64,000 nt of DNA from Trebonia sp963843745 (lineage in GTDB: Bacteria; Actinomycetota; Actinomycetes; Streptosporangiales; Streptosporangiaceae): positions 496,001 through 560,000 of the forward strand of contig CAWJLP010000007.1 in assembly GCA_963843745.1 (NCBI GenBank). Reading direction: 5' to 3'. The notes beneath the pieces were generated by a model. The model searched no databases and had not been told where the DNA came from. It saw nothing but the letters and a program-made list of their open reading frames with translations. Made by a program: the position numbers and the translations under genes. The stretch's first letter is position 1, and each line of letters opens with the position of its first letter. This document shows, piece after piece, positions 1 to 7,164 of this stretch.

Positions 1-2
1 TG

Positions 3-890
3 CTCGAGCAGATCGACCTGGCGCACCGGATGATCCGTCGCTACCCGTCGCGGTTCGCGCTGGCGCTGACCGCGGACGATGTGGCGCAGGCGTTCGCCGC
101 CGGACGGATCGCCTCGCTGCTCGGCGCCGAGGGCGGCCACAGCATCGGCGGTTCGCTGGGCGTGCTCCGCGCCCTGTACGCGCTCGGCGTCCGGTACATG
201 ACGCTGACGCACAACAGCAACGTCGGCTGGGCCGACTCCGCGACCGACGTCCCCGACACCGGCGGGCTCAGCGACTTCGGCCGCGAGGTCGTGGCGGAGA
301 TGCAGCGGCTCGGCATGCTCGTTGACCTCTCGCACGTGTCGCCGGCCACGATGCACGCCGCCCTCGACGTGGCGCGGGCGCCGGTGATCTTCTCTCACTC
401 CTCGGCGCGCACGCTAGTCGACAACCCGCGCAACGTGCCCGACGATGTGCTGCGCCGGCTCGCGGCCAACGGCGGCGTGTGCATGGTCACGTTCGTCCCG
501 TTCTTCGTCTCCGCGGCCTGCAACGACTGGTTCCAGGGGCTGTCCGCGGAGGTGAGCCGCCGCGGCGAGAACCCGGCGAACCTGGCCGCGGTGTTCAGCG
601 TCATGCCCGAGTGGGAGCGGGAGCACCCGGCGCCAACCGCGACGCTGACGGAAGTCGCGGACCACGTGGACCACGTCCGTGCGATCGCCGGCATCGAGCA
701 CATCGGCATCGGCGGCGACTACGACGGCAGCGACAAGTTCCCTGACGGCTTGCAAGACGTCTCCCGCTACCCGGCGCTCTTCACCGAACTCCTGCGCCGC
801 GGCTGGTCAGAAGCGGACTGCCAGGCGCTTGCGGGAGGGAACGTTCTTCGTGTCCTTCGCGATGCGGAGGGCTTCTCCGCGGGGGAGTAG
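3..890 (+). CDS. Membrane dipeptidase (peptidase M19), 5' end missing
   Basis: Hydrolyses dipeptides with a dinuclear zinc centre; bacterial M19 members are often cytosolic despite the 'renal/membrane dipeptidase' name. The frame is open from base 3, so the N-terminus lies outside the window. Family hallmarks seen: EGGHSIGG followed by LRALYALGVRYMTLTHN, the segment VDLSHVSPATM, the pair FSHSSAR, and HIGIGGDYDG near the C-terminus, where conserved His and Asp residues of the metal site lie. About 295 residues are present, so roughly the first fifth of a typical 350-400-residue enzyme is missing. A hairpin follows the stop codon and may end transcription. Substrate cannot be told from sequence; some M19 relatives act on D-amino-acid dipeptides. 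Confidence 0.9.
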   Translation, partial: LEQIDLAHRMIRRYPSRFALALTADDVAQAFAAGRIASLLGAEGGHSIGGSLGVLRALYALGVRYMTLTHNSNVGWADSATDVPDTGGLSDFGREVVAEMQRLGMLVDLSHVSPATMHAALDVARAPVIFSHSSARTLVDNPRNVPDDVLRRLAANGGVCMVTFVPFFVSAACNDWFQGLSAEVSRRGENPANLAAVFSVMPEWEREHPAPTATLTEVADHVDHVRAIAGIEHIGIGGDYDGSDKFPDGLQDVSRYPALFTELLRRGWSEADCQALAGGNVLRVLRDAEGFSAGE

Positions 891-907
891 GTAGGGTCGC
901 TGGGCTT

Positions 908-970
908 GTGGAATTCCGGCGCGTCAGTCGCCGCCTCGGGGAGGCGCCGAACGACGCTTCGGAACTCCAC
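908..970. terminator. Long inverted repeat after the dipeptidase gene, probable terminator
   Basis: GTGGAATTCCG (908-918) pairs with CGGAACTCCAC (960-970) with one mismatch. A nested hairpin CGCCTC-ggg-GAGGCG occupies 932-946. No U-tract follows, which is normal for actinobacterial terminators. It lies 18 bases after the dipeptidase stop, so termination is the simplest role. Confidence 0.5.
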
Positions 971-1129
971 TGCGCCGCTTCTCCCAGCCGTGGCGTCGTC
1001 ATATGACCCAACAGGCCACTTTTCGATGGCTGGCCGGGTCGGAACGAAAAGATCGTGCGGTGTTCGCGCCGGGCCACCCGGGTCGCGCCGGGCCGACCGG
1101 GGGAGACCCCCGCTTCTGCCCGGCGTCGA

Positions 1130-1135
1130 TAGACT
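1130..1135 (+). promoter_or_regulatory. Candidate -10 element for a leaderless pgeF transcript
   Basis: TAGACT fits the actinobacterial -10 consensus TANNNT and ends 8 bases before the ATG at 1144. No Shine-Dalgarno is visible before that ATG, so transcription may begin at or next to the start codon. No clear -35 is present. Inference from spacing only. Confidence 0.35.
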
Positions 1136-1143
1136 CGCGGGCG

Positions 1144-1992
1144 ATGGCTAACACCGTTGATACTGCTGCCGCCGGGCGCCCGGCTGCCGGCGCGTTGCGC
1201 CGGGTCGCCGGGCTTGACGTTGTGGGTTGGCCCGCCTTTCAGGGGCTGGCTGTCGAGGCGTTTGTTACTGGCCGGGGTGGCGGGGTGTCGGTAGGCGCCT
1301 ACGAGTCGCTGAATTTGAGCTTTGCTGTCGGGGATGACCCGGGGGCGGTGCTCGAGAATCGGCGGCGGGTGGCTCGGGCGATGGGGGCTGACCTCGGGGA
1401 GTTCGTTTTTACTCGGCAGGTGCATGGCGCCGGAGTCCGCGTTGTTACCGCCGAGGACCGGGGGGCCGGCGCGTTCGCGGTTGACCAGCAGGTTCCCGAG
1501 GCGGACGCGCTCGTCACCGACGATCCGTCGGTGGTCTTGGCGATTCTTGCGGCGGATTGCGTGCCGGTTGTGCTCTACGATCCCGTGGCGCATGTTCTTG
1601 GCTGTGTTCATTCTGGGTGGCGGGGGACGGTTGCGCGGGTGAGCGCGGCGGCTCTGGCCGCGATGCGGACCCTCGGTGCCAGCCCGGAGAATGTCATCGC
1701 CGGACTCGGGCCGGCAATCTCGCCCTACCAGGTGGGCGCGGATGTCGTCGATGCCGTGCAGCGGGGCCTGGGTGCCGCCGCCGCTGACGTCATCCGCCCG
1801 GATGGGAACGGCCAGTGGCTCTTGGACCTGTGGGGCGCCAACCGCACCGTGCTGCGCGAGGCGGGGGTGGCCGACGGCAATGTGCATGTCACGCCGTATG
1901 TGACCGGCGATGGCAGGTTCTTCAGTGACCGGGCGGTCCGGCCCTGTGGGCGGCTCGCGCTGGTCGCGCGGCTGCGGACCCGGGGGGAATGA
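1144..1992 (+). CDS. pgeF: PgeF/YfiH family protein (peptidoglycan editing factor, laccase-domain fold)
   Basis: YfiH-family protein of about 282 residues. Conserved metal/catalytic signatures are visible: RQVHGAGV, ADALVTDD, AADCVPV and HSGWRGTVARV. In E. coli YfiH (PgeF) keeps wrong residues, such as L-Ser, out of peptidoglycan position 1; other family members act as purine nucleoside phosphorylase/adenosine deaminase-like enzymes in vitro. The frame is open from 1003, but the N-terminal 47 residues look non-coding and the ATG at 1144 follows a good -10, so I place the start there. The stop overlaps the murL start (ATGATGA), indicating translational coupling to two murein-precursor genes, which favours the peptidoglycan role. 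The first two thirds use more T-ending codons (GTT, TTT, CTT) than neighbouring genes. Confidence 0.85.
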   Translation: MANTVDTAAAGRPAAGALRRVAGLDVVGWPAFQGLAVEAFVTGRGGGVSVGAYESLNLSFAVGDDPGAVLENRRRVARAMGADLGEFVFTRQVHGAGVRVVTAEDRGAGAFAVDQQVPEADALVTDDPSVVLAILAADCVPVVLYDPVAHVLGCVHSGWRGTVARVSAAALAAMRTLGASPENVIAGLGPAISPYQVGADVVDAVQRGLGAAAADVIRPDGNGQWLLDLWGANRTVLREAGVADGNVHVTPYVTGDGRFFSDRAVRPCGRLALVARLRTRGE

Positions 1993-3350
1993 TGAGCGAC
2001 GCGGTGCGACGCGGCGAGGTGTTCCGGTACGAGTCCTTTGACATCGATGCCGGGCGCGGGCTGCTCACGTGCCGGTATTCGGTCGACGGGCGTGCTTTCA
2101 GCGAGCGGGTGACGCTGGAGCCAGGGCCGCAGTGGGAGACTCCTGCCGCCCAGGCGGCCGCGCGGCTGGTTTTCCTGCTGGCCGGCGTCTCCTACTACAA
2201 GACCGCGGCGCCTCCGGTCATCGACCTCGGCGACACGGCCCTGACCGGACTGGAGCGGACCTTCCTCCGCGACTTCTACCTTCAGGGGCTTGGCGAGTTC
2301 GCCTATCGCAACGCCATAGACCTGACCGACCTCCGGATCAAGGCGGATGAATGTGACGTTCAGCCGCCTATAACCGGCTCGCTGTCACATTCATCCGGGG
2401 GGCTGCGGGCGCTCGTGCCGTTCGGGGGCGGGATCGACTCGATCGTGTCGGTGGAGCACGTGCGGCAGCGGGCCGATGTGGCGCTATTCGTGGTGAGCAG
2501 GCCGGGCGACCGCTTCGAGGCGATCGAGCGGCCGGCCGCGGTGAGCGGGCTGCCCGTGATTCGCGCCGGGCGCGAGATCGACCAGCAGCTGATGCGGTCG
2601 GCGGAGCTCGGGTTCCTCAACGGGCACGTGCCGGTGACCGGCATCCTGTCCGCGATCGCGGTCCTCGCCGCCGTGCTCGGCGAACGGGACACCGTGGTGA
2701 TGTCCAACGAGTGGTCGGCGTCCGTGCCGACGCTGGAGCACGACGGGCGGCCGGTCAACCACCAGTACTCCAAGAGCGCCTCGTTCGAGGCAGCGTTTCG
2801 CCAGGTCCTCGCTGCCAGCCCCGCCGGGCTGCCCGGTTACTTCTCCATGCTGCGCGACAGGACCGAGCTGTGGATCGCGGAGGTGTTCGCAGGGCTCGAG
2901 CGGTACCACGGGTCGTTCCGGAGCTGTAACCGGGCCTTCCACCTCGACAAGTCGCTGCGGCTCGGGCACTGGTGCGGGCAGTGCGACAAGTGCTGCTTCA
3001 TCGACCTCATCCTCGCCCCGTTCATGTCCGCCAAGGCGCTGCGCGCGGTGTTCGCGGCGGACGGCGGCGGCCCAGAGCCGCTGACCAACCCGGAGCTGGC
3101 GCCGAAGTTCCGCGCCCTGCTCGGCGCGGGGACCAAGCCGTTCGAGTGCGTCGGCGAGGTCAGCGAATGCCGCGCCGCGGTGCTGCTCGCCGCCCGGCGT
3201 GCCGACCGCGCCGACTACCCGCTGCTTCAGGAACTCGCCGCCGAGGTCGCGGGCCGCCCTGACGCGCCGGCCGACGCCGAGATCGCCGCGATGCGCCGCC
3301 CCGTGGGCGAGAACTTCGTCCCGGCGGCATTCGCCTTCGAGGAGTCATGA
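1989..3350 (+). CDS. murL: MurL: UDP-MurNAc-L-Ala-L-Glu epimerase
   Basis: Resembles MurL, the enzyme first described in Xanthomonas oryzae that epimerises the terminal L-Glu of UDP-MurNAc-L-Ala-L-Glu to D-Glu in an ATP-dependent reaction. Visible features: PFGGGIDS at about residues 144-151, similar to a PP-loop nucleotide motif; FRSCNRAFHLD; and a cysteine cluster WCGQCDKCCF at about 328-337. At 453 residues it is a full-length member. Its start overlaps the pgeF stop and its own TGA overlaps the next ATG (ATGA at 3347), so pgeF, murL and murD2 are translationally coupled. The neighbouring MurD2-type ligase is the expected partner and strongly supports the call. Two start codons (1989 and 1992) are possible. 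Confidence 0.85.
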   Translation: MMSDAVRRGEVFRYESFDIDAGRGLLTCRYSVDGRAFSERVTLEPGPQWETPAAQAAARLVFLLAGVSYYKTAAPPVIDLGDTALTGLERTFLRDFYLQGLGEFAYRNAIDLTDLRIKADECDVQPPITGSLSHSSGGLRALVPFGGGIDSIVSVEHVRQRADVALFVVSRPGDRFEAIERPAAVSGLPVIRAGREIDQQLMRSAELGFLNGHVPVTGILSAIAVLAAVLGERDTVVMSNEWSASVPTLEHDGRPVNHQYSKSASFEAAFRQVLAASPAGLPGYFSMLRDRTELWIAEVFAGLERYHGSFRSCNRAFHLDKSLRLGHWCGQCDKCCFIDLILAPFMSAKALRAVFAADGGGPEPLTNPELAPKFRALLGAGTKPFECVGEVSECRAAVLLAARRADRADYPLLQELAAEVAGRPDAPADAEIAAMRRPVGENFVPAAFAFEES

Positions 3351-4834
3351 GCGCGCGCCCGATAAGATCCGCAGGATCGGGCGCGCTGCCGGGGGGTTCC
3401 GGCCAGGGGGAACGGGGGGCCCAGGGGGATACGGGGGGCGGGCAGCCCCCCGTGCAGGGAGCCACAGCCCCCCGTGCGGAAAGGCAGTCGCCCCCCCGGG
3501 CTAGCACAGCGGAGCGGCCAAAGCTGGGCTGGGGCGACCTGCGCGGGGCTCGCGTCGGCGTCTGGGGTTTCGGCCGCGAGGGCAAGGCGAACCTCCGCAA
3601 GCTACGCTCGCTCGGCGTCGAGCCCGTCCTCGTGGACGACAACCCCCCAGCGGGAGACGAGCGCGTCCTGGCCACCACCGACGGCGGCCTTGACGCGCTG
3701 CTGCGCTGCGAGGTCGTGGTGAAGAGCCCCGGGATCAGCAGGTACGGCCCGCAAGCCGACCGGCTGCGGCAGGCGGGTGTGGTGCTGGCCGGCGGGCTCG
3801 GGCTGTGGCTGCAGGAGGCCGACAGGGACCGGGTCGTCTGCGTCACCGGTACTAAGGGCAAGTCCACCACCTCCTCGGTCCTGGGCCACCTGCTGACCGG
3901 CCTTGGGTACCGGGCGATGGTGGGCGGCAACATCGGCGCCGCTCCGTACGACCCCGCCCTGGCCGGCGACTACGACTACTGGGTGATCGAGGTCTCCAGC
4001 TACCAGGCGACCGACCTGGCCTCCTCCCCGCCGGTCACCGCGGTGACCTCGCTGCACCCCGACCACCTGCCCTGGCACGGCGGTGTCGAGCAGTACTACC
4101 GCGACAAGCTGTCCGCCTGCTCCCAGCCGGGCGCCGAACTCACCGTCGCCAACGGCGACAGCGAGCTGCTCCGCGCCCGCGCCGCCCTGCTCGCGCCCCG
4201 CGTCGAGTGGGTGCTGGAAACCGACGAGCCAGGCGCGACGTGGCTGGACCCGCTCGGGCTGCCGGGCAGGCACAACAGGCGGAACGCGCTGATCGCCCGG
4301 CGCGTGCTGCGCGCCCTCGGCGTCGAAGGCGCGGACGACGACGAGGCGCTCCGTGCCGCCGCCGCCGGCTACGAGGGGCTGCCCAGCCGGCTCGCCACCA
4401 TCGGCGCGGTGGCCGGGGTCAGCTTCGTCGACGACAGCCTGTCGACGAACGTCCTGCCGACGCTCGCCGCCCTCGACGCCTTCCCGGACAGGCGGATCGC
4501 GCTGATCGTCGGAGGTCAGGACCGCGGCATCGATTACGCGCCGCTGGCGGCTGGAGTGTCGGGCCGGGAGTCGCCAACGTACGTTCTGACCCTTCCTGAC
4601 AGTGGGCAGCGGATCAGCGCCGCCTTCGCGGCGACCGGTACCCGCGGCGACGCCTTCGCCGGAGTCACCGACTGCCAGGACCTGGAGACCGCCGTCGCGG
4701 CGGCCTTCGCGTGGGCGCGACCGGACGGGATAGTGCTGCTGTCGCCCGCCGCCCCCAGCTTCGGCCAGTTCCGCGACTACCGCGACCGCGCGGAAGCCTT
4801 CGCCCGTGCCATGCGAGCCTGCGCCGCCAGCTAG
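3347..4834 (+). CDS. murD2: MurD2-type ligase: UDP-MurNAc-L-Ala--L-glutamate ligase
   Basis: Mur ligase that adds glutamate to UDP-MurNAc-L-Ala in the cytoplasm. The P-loop GTKGKST is at about 168-174, EVSSYQ near 215, HPDHLPWHG near 237 (acyl-phosphate/metal region), and HNRRN begins the C-terminal ligase domain. An N-terminal Rossmann-like domain starts GVWGFGREGKAN. Coupling to murL (ATGA overlap) marks it as MurD2, which adds L-Glu, rather than canonical MurD, which adds D-Glu; that distinction rests on context. The first ~55 residues are low-complexity and contain a GC-palindromic repeat (3420-3476) not expected in the family. An alternative GTG start at 3452 would leave most of that repeat in the leader. 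The stop TAG overlaps the stop of the convergent pentapeptide gene. Confidence 0.85.
   Translation: MSARPIRSAGSGALPGGSGQGERGAQGDTGGGQPPVQGATAPRAERQSPPRASTAERPKLGWGDLRGARVGVWGFGREGKANLRKLRSLGVEPVLVDDNPPAGDERVLATTDGGLDALLRCEVVVKSPGISRYGPQADRLRQAGVVLAGGLGLWLQEADRDRVVCVTGTKGKSTTSSVLGHLLTGLGYRAMVGGNIGAAPYDPALAGDYDYWVIEVSSYQATDLASSPPVTAVTSLHPDHLPWHGGVEQYYRDKLSACSQPGAELTVANGDSELLRARAALLAPRVEWVLETDEPGATWLDPLGLPGRHNRRNALIARRVLRALGVEGADDDEALRAAAAGYEGLPSRLATIGAVAGVSFVDDSLSTNVLPTLAALDAFPDRRIALIVGGQDRGIDYAPLAAGVSGRESPTYVLTLPDSGQRISAAFAATGTRGDAFAGVTDCQDLETAVAAAFAWARPDGIVLLSPAAPSFGQFRDYRDRAEAFARAMRACAAS
3420..3476. repeat. GC-rich palindromic element, copy 1 (inside the murD2 5' end)
   Basis: ACGGGGGGC (3431-3439) and GCCCCCCGT (3445-3453) form perfect 9-base arms around a 5-base loop, preceded by CCCAGGGGG. 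A second GCCCCCCGTG follows at 3467-3476. The block from 3419 to about 3462 aligns, with small indels, to the reverse complement of 40185-40236, which lies inside an unrelated gene. It is read here as the low-complexity N-terminus of murD2. Confidence 0.65.
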
Positions 4835-5499
4835 GGGTCCTCGACGACGATGCCGAGGTGTCGGGCGAGCAGCGGGGCGAGGGTCATCAGCTGCAGCGTG
4901 TCGATGCGGGCGCCGCGTAGCGAGTCGTAGCCGGCCCTGATTCCCGCGGTGCCTTCACCGCCGAGCGTCGCGCCCCGCAGATCCACGTCTGTGCAGGTCA
5001 CCTTCGTGAAGTCGGCGTCGCTCAGCGTGCAGCCGGGAAACCGGACCCGGGTCAGCTTCGCCCCGCCGAAGTCGGCGTCGCGCAGCACGCAGTCCTCGAA
5101 GAGCACGTCGGTGAGCTTGCACTCGCGGAAGTTCACCGAGTCAAGCTTGCAACCCCGTAGCGTCACGCGCCGCAGCACGCTGGCGAAGGCCTGGACCCCG
5201 GCGAGCACGCAGCCGCTGAACCACACGTCCGTCCACGAGCACTCGGCCGCGTCGAGCGCGACGAACCGGGTTTCGCCAAACCAGACGTCCGACAGCCGGG
5301 CGCGCCGCAGCCGCCCGCCGTCGAACGTCACGCCGGTGAACGCGGATTCCGCGAACCGCGAGCCGCCCGCCACCGCCTCGGCGAACGCGGCGCTGTCGAA
5401 CCGGACCCGGTCGTAGTCGCCCTCGAGCTCGAGCTCGCCGTCGAACGGCCGGAGCTCAGCGGCGAACGGCAGATCGGCCAGTGCGCGCGGTGGCTTCAT
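4831..5499 (-). CDS. Pentapeptide-repeat protein
   Basis: A 222-residue protein dominated by pentapeptide repeats of the A(D/N)LXX/F type, for example SVNFRECKLTDVLFEDCVLRD and ADFGGAKLTRVRF (about residues 45-190). These fold as a right-handed quadrilateral beta-helix. There is no signal peptide or membrane segment, so it is cytoplasmic. Some pentapeptide proteins (MfpA, Qnr) mimic DNA and protect gyrase, but nothing here identifies that role; the C-terminal hydrophobic tail LMTLAPLLARHLGI could be a dimerisation helix as in that group. Its stop codon overlaps the murD2 stop (CTAG), so the two genes converge with no spacer. Function unknown. Confidence 0.8.
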   Translation of the reverse strand: MKPPRALADLPFAAELRPFDGELELEGDYDRVRFDSAAFAEAVAGGSRFAESAFTGVTFDGGRLRRARLSDVWFGETRFVALDAAECSWTDVWFSGCVLAGVQAFASVLRRVTLRGCKLDSVNFRECKLTDVLFEDCVLRDADFGGAKLTRVRFPGCTLSDADFTKVTCTDVDLRGATLGGEGTAGIRAGYDSLRGARIDTLQLMTLAPLLARHLGIVVEDP

Positions 5500-5617
5500 G
5501 GGTCAAGGAAACCAGACCCCCAGGTTCGAGGATTCCGTGCTGCAGCTCAATCCGGTTAAATAACGGCATAGAGCGCAGCTCCGGAACGCTCCGCCGACGT
5601 AGCGGGAGGACGCCCCC

Positions 5618-7120
5618 ATGGCCTCAGCAGCCCCAGTGGTCCATACCAACGACGGTCAGGTCCGGGGGAGTGTCGAGAACGGGGCGGTGATCTTCCGCGG
5701 CATCCCGTTCGCCAAGCCGCCCGTGGGCGCGCTGCGGTTCCAGGCGCCGGCGCCGCCGGAACCGTGGGAGGGCGTCCGCGACGCGACTGCCTTCGGCCCG
5801 GGGGCGCCGCAGGCCCCGTTCCCCGGCCTGCCGCCCGCGCCCGCCTCGCCGGACACCGGCGAATGGCTCACCCTGAACGTGTGGACGCCGGACGTGGCCG
5901 CCAAGACGCTGCCGGTGCTCGTCTGGATCCACGGCGGCGCGTACCTGTTCGGCTCGGCGGCCGACGATGGCTACGACGGCGGCAGGTTCGCGCGGGCCGG
6001 GGCGGTCTTCGTCTCCTGCAACTACCGGCTGGGCGTGGAGGGGTTCGCGCAGATCCCCGGCGCCCCGGCGAACCGAGGCCTGCTCGACGCGGTGGCGGCG
6101 CTGCGGTGGGTGCGGGACAACATCGAGCGGTTCGGCGGCGACCCGGCCAACGTGACCGTCTTCGGCGAGTCGGCGGGTGCCGGGGTGATCTCCGCGCTGC
6201 TCGCGATGGACCAGGCCAGCGGCCTGTTCAGGAGGGCGGTCGCGCAGAGCGTGCCGGGGACGGTGTTCAGCCCGGGCCTGGCGGCCGACATCACCGACGC
6301 GATCGCGGCGGCGGCCGGTGTCGCCCCGAGCTACGAGGCGCTCAGCCAGGCGGACCCGATGCGCCTGGTCGAGGCGCAGCAGTCAGTCGCCGCGCGGATG
6401 AGAGAGTTCCCCCGGTGGGGCGCGGTGCGGCTCAGCGACACCCCGTTCTCCCCGGTCGCCGACGGCGAGGTGCTGCCCCGCGCGCCGTGGCGGGCGCTGC
6501 TGTCCGGCGTGGCGCGCGACGTCGAGCTGCTCACCGGGCACAACAGGGACGAGTACCGGCTGTTCATCGCTATGTCCGGGCGGGCAGGCACCATCACCGA
6601 CGCGGACGCGGCGACGGTGCTCGACGCCTTCGCGCCGGCCCCGGACGGGGCCGCCGGGTACCGGAAGGCGTACCCCGACGCGGACGCCGGGCGGACGTTC
6701 GAGCTGGTGTTCTCCGACTGGCTGTTCCGGATGCCGACGCTGCACCTGGCGCAGGCGCACGCCGCCTCAGGCGGCAGGACCTTCCTCTACGAACTGCGCG
6801 CGGAGGCGCCGGGCGGCGGGGGAGTGTTCGGCGCCTGCCACGCGCTGGACGTGCCGCTGGTGTTCGGCGATCCCGGTCCGCTCGGTGTGGCGCTGATCGG
6901 CGACCAGCCGCCCGAGGAGTTCCGGGCGCTCGGTGACCTCATGCGCAGCGAATGGCTGAAGTTCGCCGAGTCCGGCGAGCCAGGGTGGCCGGTGTACGGC
7001 ACCGAGCGCAGGACGACCCGGATCTACGACCTGCAGCCGGACATCGCGCCGTACCCGGAGGAGGCGTCCATGCACCTGTGGGAGCGCCACCAGTTCGACG
7101 CGCTCGACCTGGCCGGTTAA
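5618..7120 (+). CDS. Type-B carboxylesterase/para-nitrobenzyl esterase family hydrolase
   Basis: Serine esterase of the carboxylesterase B family, 500 residues, typical length. The nucleophile elbow GESAG is at about 183-187 (Ser185); the oxyanion-hole motif WIHGGAY is at about 103-109; GACHALDVPLVFG carries the likely catalytic His, and a His/Glu pair follows the family pattern. No signal peptide is visible, suggesting a cytoplasmic enzyme acting on small esters. A good Shine-Dalgarno (GGGAGGA, about 5600-5606) precedes the ATG. It stands alone: the upstream pentapeptide gene is divergent and dinG is convergent. The exact substrate cannot be deduced. Confidence 0.88.
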   Translation: MASAAPVVHTNDGQVRGSVENGAVIFRGIPFAKPPVGALRFQAPAPPEPWEGVRDATAFGPGAPQAPFPGLPPAPASPDTGEWLTLNVWTPDVAAKTLPVLVWIHGGAYLFGSAADDGYDGGRFARAGAVFVSCNYRLGVEGFAQIPGAPANRGLLDAVAALRWVRDNIERFGGDPANVTVFGESAGAGVISALLAMDQASGLFRRAVAQSVPGTVFSPGLAADITDAIAAAAGVAPSYEALSQADPMRLVEAQQSVAARMREFPRWGAVRLSDTPFSPVADGEVLPRAPWRALLSGVARDVELLTGHNRDEYRLFIAMSGRAGTITDADAATVLDAFAPAPDGAAGYRKAYPDADAGRTFELVFSDWLFRMPTLHLAQAHAASGGRTFLYELRAEAPGGGGVFGACHALDVPLVFGDPGPLGVALIGDQPPEEFRALGDLMRSEWLKFAESGEPGWPVYGTERRTTRIYDLQPDIAPYPEEASMHLWERHQFDALDLAG

Positions 7121-7164
7121 CACGCCGGTCGGCTGCCTCGCCAGCTGGCTCGTCAGATGTCTCG

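Noticed and set aside
781..1887. Long minus-strand ORF (368 codons) opposite pgeF
   Set aside because: Antisense shadow of the clearly conserved pgeF frame; composition rich in Arg, Pro and Ser with no domain.
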